This document shows, piece by piece, positions 11,301 through 23,300 of a stretch of DNA of 64,000 nt. The notes under the pieces are model-generated. The model had not been told where the DNA came from. It made no database searches and saw only the letters and a program-made list of their open reading frames with translations. How positions within the stretch are numbered: position 1 is the stretch's first letter; the number at the start of each line of letters is the position of its first letter. This DNA comes from Siphonodentalium dalli (taxonomy: Eukaryota; Mollusca; Scaphopoda; Gadilida; Siphonodentaliidae): assembly GCA_032622095.1 (NCBI GenBank), contig CP136069.1:63844819-63908818 (forward strand), read 5' to 3'. Made by a program: the position numbers and the translations under genes.

Positions 11301-14300
11301 TGCTCGCTGGTGATTAAGAATGTATGAATAGAAGACACTTGAGGGTCATTTGGTAGATAAAAGGGTTTATGTAAGCAGTTAATTGTGGAGTCACTTTGGC
11401 CTCGAGAATGGATTCATGTTTACACTTCGCAGACGCACGTCTGGAATTGTATTGTTTTACTTATAATCTACGGAAAGCTTAAAATCACCTCGGCTTGTAT
11501 TACGTGGGCTTCTTCTACCTATATAGGTTCATAGACCGCAATGTCACAGTTATATTTCCAAATCTTTCTCGTGCACTTCAATTACTTATAATTAAAAAAT
11601 GCATCGTGTTGGCACTCCTTCCAAAAAGCGTAAGATTCTTAATTTAGAGGAGCGTATGAAAGTTTTAGATCGTTCGGAACATGGTGACAGTGCTCGCAAA
11701 ATCGCGTTGGACTTTAGTGTTGGGAAGACGCAAATTCAATCTATCGTTAAGGAAAAGGATATGATCAAACGTGAGTGGGAGAACGGCCATCAATCTAAGA
11801 GGAAGTATATAAAAGCCCGCAGGACAACATACGGCGACCTCAATGAACGAATGTGGACGTGCCAACACCACATCGAAATTACAACCCTGTGATGCCGGAA
11901 TCATTCAGGCTACGAAACTACAATATAGATCAGCCATGTTGAGTCACATTTTGTGCAAAATCGACGAATTCGACACCGTCACGGAGATTTCAAAATCGAT
12001 TGACATTTTGAAAGCAATAATGTGGATAAAACACGCTTGGGATGGTGTACGAGAATCAACAATTCAGAAATGTTACCAGAAGTGTGGATTCAATACAACC
12101 GAAATTGACGAAGATCCCATTGTGGAACCGACAGTTTCACCCAACGAGAAATTCAAACGTGTTCTGGACGGAGTAACAATGGAAGAGTATGTCGACATGG
12201 ACAAAGATTTGCAACAGTGAGATGATTCCGAGGATCTGAATTGGGAAGAAAACATTCTATTCGGCCGAAATGATGTGACTGCAGGTAAAGACAGTGATGA
12301 TGAGGAGTGTTCGTCAAGTGTGGATGATACACCAGCGAGTAGTGATGAAAGTGTTCTGAGTCATGGTGACTTTCGTCAAATGTTAGAGCAGATGAAATCG
12401 TACACTCTGTACCATGGCTGGGGAGACGTTTTTAACTGCGTTATGTCCACTGAGACAGCCGTAGAAGAAAGACAATTGTCAGTGAAACCTGCAGCTCAAC
12501 CAAAGTTAGACAAGTTCTTTCTTGACAAGCAATAACATTGTGGCAAAATTATTAATGTGTGTGAATAGCTGACCAGTTTAATTGTGTTTATAATCAAAGG
12601 GGAAATACTCTATTTTTTAATGAATCTAATTCCCCCCCTGTTGTGTTCCCCAATCAGTTTGTTAGGGATTCATATTTATTAAACAAAAGATACAACAAAA
12701 TGTTACATTAAATTAACTTGTTTCAATGCTCAATTAGTGATTTTAGTTCCAAAGTTTCTTCCTTCTGACGAAGTTTTGTCACGTGCCCGACGAGTTATCT
12801 GGTCAGTTGTTCTATCGTATTATTTTATTTAACATGCATATACCTGTATAATACTCTGTTTTTGTTATTATTGTTGATATTAAGTATATTCAAGATTAAA
12901 CATAAGTATAACACATATAATCTCCATTATTTTCAACCAGTGGGTATCACTCATGATATAAAAAAAAAATACAACCATAGACACATCCTACACTGATACA
13001 TAAATAGGTCAAACCCGTCGTCGTCGACCACTTGTCATGAACGACCATTTATCCTTGGCAAAATGGGTGGTCTCTCATAACAGGTTTCACTGTATTATTT
13101 CTCGAAATGAATAATTATTTGTGGCCCAGAAAATAGACGGTCTCGGTTAAAAATTTGGGATATAACTCTTAAAATCAAGTGGTAATACAGCCAAATTTTG
13201 TGATACGGCCATATTTCGTTGAACAACATGTTGATAAATAACATGTTTTGGGAAATTTTATACCATAGTTTACAGCAGTTAGCTTTATTTTGTTGTAATT
13301 AATCGTTTCTGATGACAAAAGCGTATTTTGAAGAAATGTTGTTGTTGTTGTAACTTGATGATATGGGGACCGTCTGATCAGATTGAGAACCTTTAAAAAC
13401 AAATTTTATGACTCTCCGTGACCTGCTCAAATAAATTAAAATATGTTTTCTAAGGAAGCTTTCTATGAACGACCACAAGCCATATTTATCCTGAAAAGTT
13501 ACCCATAATTCTGCTGTGCTTAAGGAGTCGATTATTTAGGGCATTACTGTAATATTAAAAATACTTACAACACTTGCATAACTGAACCTCTGATCTGGAT
13601 CTCGTAGTATTACTGGAGGAACCTTCTTCAATGTGCCACCGGCTAGAAATATAAAGACCAAAATAATAGAACACTTGTATAACTAAACCCATTAAATACA
13701 CTTGCAACACTTGTGTGTTGTTAGCTAGAAATAAAGTAAAGGCTTGAAATAACAACTAGAAGTTGGGTAGTGAGAGCTTTCCGATGAATCGCAACAAGCC
13801 ATATTTCCGACAAATCCTGAAAAATTAACCATAATTCTGCTCTGGTTAAGTAGTTGATTATTTAGGGCATTACTGTATAGTGTCAAATTGGACAGGACAT
13901 CTTTAATTGAATACCCGGTACCAATGCTCCAACACAGGCAAGTACAGCTGATTTCCTATTCTAAAATTAACAAGTAAATAATGTGCAGATCAAAAGATAC
14001 TCACAAGTAACAGGAGCAGGTACCATGCTGAATTCATCGAGTGTGGCAAGGTGCTCCTTGGGAGCTGGTGAGTAATTGTTATGTAGAGGGTGCTTTAGCT
14101 CGAGATCGGCATCATGTAGCTGCAGGACATTGTACTTGTCTCGTTGGTTCTTATATTTACTCAGCAGTATCGCGAAGCAGACGCCAACAATTATCAGACC
14201 AGCTACCACGGCAACCACGATTACTGAAATAATAAGGTTAGGCCAGATATGTAAACAAAACAGTTTGAGAAATGACAAGATGCGACATGGTTTTATTTTT

Positions 14301-17300
14301 ATAAAATAAAATCACCATCTAGCAATTCATGTTTTTGCATAAAAACACCAACCCTGTTGAATCAAGTTGAAAGGTACTCAATCCGATTAAATATCCCTAA
14401 ATTACTATTTCTTTGGCTTCAGGGGTAAAAATTATTTGATTCAAGTCGAGGAACCTATCCTTAAAAGCTCAGAGTGATCACAGCAAATGTTTATAAAATT
14501 AACAGTTAGGACAGCTGGTGAGGACGTGAAATTTTTATATTTTATGCATAACTCGGCCAAGCTTTTTCTTCTCCGCAAGATTATATTTATGTTTAAATGG
14601 AGCCCCACGCTGCCACAGTAAAAAATGTGTATTCCGGTAACCACATGGTGCATCCCCCCTAATAATGAGATAATCCTGCTGAAAACGTGCGCAAACGTCA
14701 TGGATACACGGCTTAATCGTAAACCGATGATTCCACTTTTAACGGAATGCGGGGGGATGTGTATTCTGGAAGAACATGGTGCGTCCCCTGATAATGAGAT
14801 AATCCTAGCAACCACGTGCGCGAAAGTAATATATACTGGCTTACAAGTCGGATGCGGCCACTTTCAAATGAATGTGGGGAGGTAAACACCTGGCTCGCCC
14901 TGCTATGTTTATTTGTGGGAATTCCTCTCAAGCGAGTGACGTATTTACTATAATAACTCATTCGGCAAACCTCGTCAGATTCCGTCACGGCCCGCAGAGG
15001 TCACAGGTCGAGGAGTTCAGAATGTATAATAACTGTCAAACTTTGATAATTATTCAATAAACCCGATGATATTATATACCTGTCTGCAATTGGGAATTTG
15101 GTGGTTGAAAATTGGGAATAAAGGTGCCTTTTTCCCATTGGGAATGGGGCCGTTTACCGGACCCTGAGGACACCTAAAAACATCCCTGGATCAGATATCG
15201 ATTTTTGAAGTTTGTTATTTCAATTGTTTGTGGCCCAGGAACATGCCGGCAAACGAATGGTCTCGGTGAAAATTGTGGATGAAGATGGATAACTCTAAAA
15301 CAAGTGGTAATATGGCAGATTTCGTGAATACTCAAGTGATAATAGTGTCATATTTCATTGAACAAAATGTTGATAAATAACACGTTTTGGGAAATTTGAT
15401 ACCATAGTTGACAGTGGTTAGCATTATTTTGTTGCAATTAATCGATTCCAATAACTAAAGCGTATTTTGAAGAAATGTTGTTGTATCTTGATGAAATGGG
15501 GACCCTCTGATCAGATTGAGTACCTTTAATACTGGTTTTCATTTAGAGACGAAGGTCAAATAATACGAATGAAGTTTCCATGTCTTTATAATCATTAATA
15601 TTTTATCTACACAACTTCTATTTTAAATCTGTGGGTTTGATATTAAGAGTAAATGTAATGGAAATCAGTCCTGATTCAGTGTATTGCCCATGTTTAGCAT
15701 CATTGGTAAACATGGGACTAAAATAAATATTTTATATATAACTAACTGCCTCCTCAAAAAAATTATTTGAAATAAATAAAAAATTAAAATACATGGAAAT
15801 ATTGTCCAAGTAAGTTCCATATCTCACTTAGGAGTGTGTGAGTATTGTTCAAGTCTGCAAATAATGTGCCTGTTATTAGCAGAATGAGGTGTACAGTAAT
15901 GCCCTAAATAATCGACTCCTTAACCACAGCAGAATTATGGATAGTTTTTCATGATTTAGTCGGAAATATGGCTTGTTGCCATTCATCAGAAAGCTCTCAG
16001 TGAGAGCTTTCTGATGAATGGCAACAAGCCATATTTCCGACTAAATCCTGAAAAATTACCCATAATTCTGCTGTGGTTAAGGAGTCGATTATTTAGGGCA
16101 TTGCTGTAGTTCTCCCAAAGCAGTTGAGGCCTAAGAAAGGAATTTGTCACTAAATTCACCCTCTGGGGACCTAATATTCTGCAAAAGACACTCATGATAC
16201 ACTTTTTGCAGGCTTGGTATTGGGTGAGAAAGAATTCAATATCTCCTTTTGTTATTTCCTTAATACCAACTTATATACTGGTATATAAAAAAGGTTCAAA
16301 ATAATGTATTGTGTGATTGCGTAAGGCCAATATAAATAAATTGCTAGATTTACATCCAACTCTTTAAAAAAATGGGGCGGGAGGGAACATATTTTATTTG
16401 ATACATTTTATTTCTTCCTAACATAAATGGTTATAGTCATTTCTAGAAATTGAAGCAGTATCCTAACTTATATAATACAGGGTGGTTTAGATTGTCAAGT
16501 TGATCAAAATTGACAGATTAATGTGACATTGAATCGTAATTTGACATTTAAATAAAGCATAAAAAAAAGTTCACATCAAAATTATCCAAATAAAAATAAA
16601 ATTGAGGAGGGGCTTAAATACGGTCGGGAGGGGATGTAAAGCTAGTAATTTGTTTATATTGGCCTAAGCAGTAATTAACCCTTTCAGTGCCAAGTCGGAT
16701 TTTTGTATCAACCCATATTTCCTTGATCATTTTTCAAATTTATTGATTATAATAATGTGATACATTGATGGAAAGAGCTCTAAGAGCTCTTTCCATTAAT
16801 GTATCACATTATTATAATCAATAAATTTGAAAAATGATCAAGGAAATATGGGTTGATACAAAAATTGTACTTGGCACTGAAAGGGTTAAGGTAGGAAGAG
16901 GGTATAACTATAATATTACTCACATATTGTAACTTTATCATCTTTGGTTGTGGCGGCGAACACGGCATAGGTTGCGTTAGTTGTAGTTGAGGTAGGTATA
17001 GGAGTTGCAGGTGCGACAGTAGTCGGCTTGACTGGAGGTTTACCAAAGAACAGGGTCTCAGCTGGACCTGGATTCCATGGCGGCAATGTAATAACCTGAA
17101 TCGAAAGGTACATAGATGTTATACACTCAAATCAGATTCCAAGGCGGCAATTTAATAACCTGAATCGAAAGGTACATAGATGTTATACGATCAAAAACCT
17201 TTTTTACACTTAAAGGCCGACTTAATTTTCGAGTCACTGATTATTATTTTTTATAGTGCCTTGATATACGGTTTTAATACAATCTATGCCATAAAATATG

Positions 17301-20300
17301 ATTAAAATACTATAACTCATCACAATTTGAAATGTCTGTGTCTCAGAAGATGCCCATAGAGTAATAGAAACTATCTGAAATCATAGAAAGATTCCCCATT
17401 ATGGCCCCCAGAATCAACAGAATCCAAACTAAAAATGTACTTTCATTTCAACATATGATACCAAATTAGTGTGACAAAATTGATGTTGAAACATTTCGAA
17501 TTCACAAAACCATAATATCCACATCTAACTATTATAGCTAAATATAACTAGAAATAGTTGAATTAAGGATGTGCCTGACATGTTTTTTGCCCTTTCTTTA
17601 CTAAATGGATTCTCCCACTTATAAAAGTATCCATTGGAATGGTCTACTATTAATTCATTTGAAGGGGTGTCAGGTAATAAAAGCAGATGACAGACAGCTA
17701 AAATGATAATACAAGTGCAGAAAGAATGGGAACTGGGAAATGTTCAGATAATAAATTCAACAAGCTTTAGTTTAACTTAACATTTACTGAGGGAACTACA
17801 GTAATGCCCTAAATAATCGACTCCTTAACCACAGTAGAATTATGGTAACATTTCAGGATTTAGTCGGAAATATGGATTGTTGCCATTCATCGGAAAGCTA
17901 GTCGGAAATATGGATTGTTGCCATTCATCGGAAAGCTCTCAGTGAGAGCTTTCCGATGAATGGCAACAAGCCATATTTCCGACTAAATCCTGAAAAGTTA
18001 CCCATAATTCTGCTGTGGTTAAGGAGTCGATTATTTAGGGCATTACTGTACTCGTCAATGATTATTTAGTATAGAAAAGATTAAGCACTAAATAAATGCA
18101 ATTCACTTACTTCATATCCTGGTTTAGGCGTTATTTTCTTGTTGTGACGATTGTGATGCGTTATTCCTATCTTATTCGAACATGAAGTCAACGTATCACC
18201 AAACGTGTCTATGGATACAGTGTCTGGTTTGCGTGTGTTCCACACATCTTTAAGAGGGTTGTACTTATAACTGCTTTCTCTGGTCGGCTGGTATGTCACA
18301 TCTGGAAATGAAATTAATCCAATGAAGATCGATGATGTTAAAGATGCATTAATTAATGCTCCTAAATTACTATTTCGTTAGTATTTGAATCGAGCAAGGA
18401 ACCCACCCATCAAAGATCAGAGTGATCAGATATTGATTATTTAAGTTTGTTTTTTCTCAAGATGTAAAATTATTTTTTCTTGACAAAATTGTGGATGAAG
18501 ATTGATAACTCTAAAATCAAGTGGTAAAATGGCCAAATGTTGTGATACTCACAGATACTCAAGTGATCATATGACCATATTTCTTTAAATAAAATGTTTG
18601 ATAAATAAAACGTTTTGGGAAATTTGATACCATAGTTGACAGTGGTTAGCATTATATTATTGCAATTAAGATTCTGATAACTAAAGCATATTTTGAAGAA
18701 CTGTTGTTGTTGTTGTAACTTGATGATATGGGGACCGTCTGATCGGATGGAGTACCTTTAAAGACATTATGTGCTTATTTCATTACTTCAAATTGATACT
18801 TTATATATCCTCTCTGGGGACCTCATTCTGCAAATGTCCGGCACCAAATTCTCAAACCTGTCAGAGCTTCCATTCAAAGTGGTTTACTCCAGCGACATGA
18901 GAAATAACATCAATTAATGACTTTTTGAAATAAATTGAATTTTTAACTAATATTTTAGAAAAAATCCTAACACTGGGTGCCCAAAATTAAGTATAAATTT
19001 AGCATCGGGCCTTGAAGACACACAACTATTCTCAACTAGCGCCGTAATGATTCAGAGCTTCATGATGCGATGTGCATCATGATGCAAATTTTTGGCAATG
19101 GACGGCTGTGAAAACTAGATGAACCACTTACTCATTTTTAGTATATGTATATTCTCATCAGTATTCACCTCGCATACTCATTGAAGTAATTTACAATACC
19201 TAACTAAAATGACCAAAATGCATGGCCAGATATTACAAGTACTGGTAGACTATAACAGATACATGTAATACAGTCGCCAGATCTGCCCAGATAGGAAGTT
19301 TTGAGTGGAACATTTATTATCTCTGACTATTGATAACTCTGCATACATGAATTGTTTTTGCATCACATCACAACCTCCCATTAAGATCCATTGTATCGTG
19401 AACTTTAAAAAGCGATGCATCATAATCGCGATGAATCGTTGCAGCCCTATTCCCAACCAACGTTCAGATATACTGTGAGAGAATGGAATGATTTATAACG
19501 GTGGAGTGACAATCCCCAGTTCATGTGGTATTGACGGGAACTTACTTGACAGACAGCCAGAGAAATTTCCATATTCTCTGAAGTTGAAATTGTGGGTTTC
19601 ATTGACGAAGCCTCCCACTTGAATAATGTTAGCGTCATCCAGCGTGTAGTCCGGCTCCATGGTTATGATTGGATCTTCCACATCAACCTGTCAACGCAGA
19701 TAAAATTATAACTCCCTGCTCAAAGAACGCTGAAAATACTTCAACCATAGAAATAGTTAGCAATTCCATCCAATGTAAACAAACGTTTCCAAATACATCA
19801 CAACAAGACATGTTAACCGTTTCTATACTAAATGCTCATTGATGAGTAGTTATCCTGTAGGAAAGTTCAGATAGGTCGTTTTGTTGAATATATTATCTGA
19901 ATATTTCCCTCAATAAATTGGGACTTCTTAGCACTATTATTATCTGTCGTCTGCTTATATTACCTCTACATCCCTCCAAATCAATAATAGACCATTCCGA
20001 TGTACACTTTTTAACATGGTGGGAGAATCCATTTAGTATAGAAAGGGTTAATGAATGACGAGAGGATTTGATGAGCAATTTTGCTTCTATTAATCCCCCC
20101 CTGATTGCTAATGATAAAATGAAAATCGGAATAAATAAATAGAAAAATACTTGATTATGTGATATAAAAGAGATAGAGAGAAAGATAGTAATACAGAACA
20201 GAAGACAGAAATTGGTGTATATAGAAAGACATATACAGTCAATCATTGCAATCGTATTCCAGAAAAGTGACTATGGAGTAGATATAATAATGATAATGGA

Positions 20301-23300
20301 TTAATAAATAATATGGTAGTGGCTAACCGTTATTAAAATATAAACAAATAATTTTTGTAACATTCTATTGATGCGATTGTAGGCATGATCTTTTCTTGGT
20401 ACAAGTACAATAAAGAATGTTATATATAGCAAATCAAAATCTTTATAAGAAGTTGCAAAATGGATACATTTACAGTGTTGGCTCAGATGCTTCACAACCG
20501 TATACCACAGTATTGCGCGCTCTGGGGTTGCATGGCGACAGAAAATATAGTCCCCTATTTGCCTCTTTGTTTTTGTGTCTATTTTCGTTATTGCAATGAA
20601 ATTCGACAAGAATTTAAAAAAATGAACAAAGCAATCATTTTACATTGTCTGGTGTTGGTGTCACACCAGAGCTGTTAAGTTCCACGGATTGTCCGTGAGA
20701 CTCACGGATTTCCACGGCAATTCCGCAAACACGGATAACCCCCAATTTCTCACGGATTCGTCAAAACCCCACATTGAAAATCCCAAAACGAAGTTTTTTT
20801 TATTTTTTAAATTCGTGCATTTGCGGGAATTCCCCAAATGACAGTGACTTCCTTATTTCCGGTACCGTAAATACCCACACTGGCCACACATTAACATTCA
20901 CAGAATGTATCGTCGGTAACTTTTGATTGAAGGCTCAATTTGTGGTGAACTGTGACTGATATTAATTGATTTTCACACTCTGGTGAAGCCACACGTATGG
21001 AGGGTGTTGTTTTAGTAAACAATAAGTATAATCACAAGTGTGCAAAGTTCTGGATTGTTAGGCCTCATTGATGAACATTTCTTAGTAACGGATTAGTGGC
21101 ATGCATTGCAAACGAAATAAAACAATACGTTTAATCACAAGTGTGCAGCTGTATTGTGAGGCCTCATTGATGAACATAAGTAATGGATACTTTATGATTT
21201 AAGTTCACTGATAGTGGTATGCATTGAGAACGGAATGTGTCTTTTATTTTGCGGGTAAAACTTTTAAGACGGGTCATTTTGTACTTTCGGTTTCACGCAT
21301 ACATGTCCGGTTGTAACCTGTGTAACTCGGATTCGTTTTGACTAACTTTAAACAAAGTTTCTGCTTCTTAAAATTTGTTAATAAATGGTGGAATGTGTGC
21401 ATTTCTTTTGTGGGTTAAACCGTAAGATGAGTCCATTTTGTCGTTTATTACGATGTTGTACTTTCGGTTTCGCGCATATCCGGCTGTTTCCGGTTGAATT
21501 CTGAGTATTTTTACGAAGTGTGATCTGCTTCTTTCTTTTTAATAAATGGTGGTATCTCCCACACAGAGCAGCTCTATTACAATTACCAACAGGACATTCA
21601 TTGCCATTTTATTTAGGTCTATATATTTATAAAATAGAAACTCATAAAAATTATGCAATCTTCATCATAAAAATTATTTTTGGAACATGAACATATTTGG
21701 GCATACCTCCCGCAAAAATCTCACGGATTGACATTTTCAAAACTTAACAGGTCTGTGTCACACACAACTTTTTGAAATAGAATTAATTCGCCTGAATCAA
21801 TGTAAAAGATGCATGATCATTTTGTTGGGGTTTCATGTGATATAAACTAGACACTGTATAATTGGTGAATACTGTTATTATGCTAGCTAGGGTATCAAGC
21901 TATGGTGATGGTGTAATATGTTCTGTATAAGCTTCTTTCCAAACTGTACATTATTTACCAACTATGTTTAAATTTTCAGTCGTTTCATATTATATGCATT
22001 TGGAAAAGTTGTACCTTGACTAATGACCACATAAAAATTAAGTTGCAAATTAAATATTTTTGACATCTTTCAAAGAATGTTTCTAGTTGAGCCACCATAA
22101 GGAGAGTTAATTCTGCGAATTGGTCACACATTCTTATAAGAAGTTTTGTTTACCACTGTTTACAGATTTTTCTGACGATATCAAGGCACCTCTGAAAACC
22201 TTTGTCTCAAGTTGAATATTGGCATAACACATATATTTGTATACAAAATTCACCACAAATACACAGAAAGACAAAAGACACACAAAACAAGACAACAAGA
22301 CAGATACTAACTGTGATGAGACAATGTTATATGAATAGTAAATGCATAAAATAACTGAGATACAAATAAAATGGACATGCAAACATGCCCTAATGATTTA
22401 GTGTTAGTTTTGATAGAGAGGAATATGAATTTCAACTTCTATTTATCATATGACACTATTATGTGTCATTTTCGTACGAAACGAAAAACAGCAGAATGGT
22501 TAAACTAAGATATTATGCTTCAAAAAATTTGCATGGCTGTGACGCTTCACAATGTTACGAAACACCAATCTCTACCAGAGCACACCAGTCATACTTCCTT
22601 TCTGACTGTCACCGACTGGGTACTGGTCTGTGGTTTTCTATATTTAGCACGGGTTTTTTCAGCCAAAAGTCAAATTTCCTATGTGCTTTGACAATAATTC
22701 ACGCATTAAAATCTAATTGACATAATGGAGCATTAGAGCAGTAGTTGTTGACAATTTTCGTAGCAAAACTGCAGCAAATTAGAACTCTTGTGTTTTGATT
22801 GCCATGCATGTTGTCGTCCATGTGCGTATCCACTTTTGTGTTCATAAAATAATTGGAGAACCAAATCAAACCGTTTTGCAATATAGTTCTTGAGTTCAAG
22901 AGGGACTTTCCAAACTTAAGGAATGAAATTACACAAATTTTGTTCGATATTGTGTGTGCTTAATAAGGGCAACATGTATATTAATATTGTGGAAGTCCAC
23001 CAGATGCGGGTAAAATATCGCCAGTAGCAGCAGTCTTACTGAGTCATCAAGGGAGGTAAACACTGCATGGAGTTTGAAGGAACACAAGCAACACATCCAC
23101 ACAGGAATCATAGTTCTGAGTTTCAAGTCTAGTTATGAGCTTCGCATATATAAGAGAATACATTAGCCTAACAATAATTACCTTGACATTGTAAGCCAGT
23201 GCATTCTCTTATATATGATAGGTGGATCTTTAATGCTGCACCAACGCAACTCCCATCATTAAAGGGTTAAGGCAACTTTCAATATGTATGATTATCTATG

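Larger units (their letters stand above)
10804..13398. mobile_element. Family P MITE, split by Tigger
   Basis: P ends (TTAAAGGTACTCAATC type, left one decayed) lie at 10804 and 13398. The sequence is continuous with other P copies once 10945-13092 is removed. Confidence 0.75.

Noticed and set aside
13555-13755. Minus-strand frame reading [18 protein letters not shown] over exon 17
   Set aside because: The splice phase from exon 16 requires the other frame ([16 protein letters not shown]), which is open throughout the exon.
19020-19445. Possible hAT element ending 'gaatcgttgcagcccta'
   Set aside because: One end resembles a known type of hAT end, but I could not find a matching second end or an 8-bp duplication.
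22134-22382. Hydrophobic small protein on the minus strand
   Set aside because: Composition follows T/A-rich DNA; no initiation context, splice sites or family signature.
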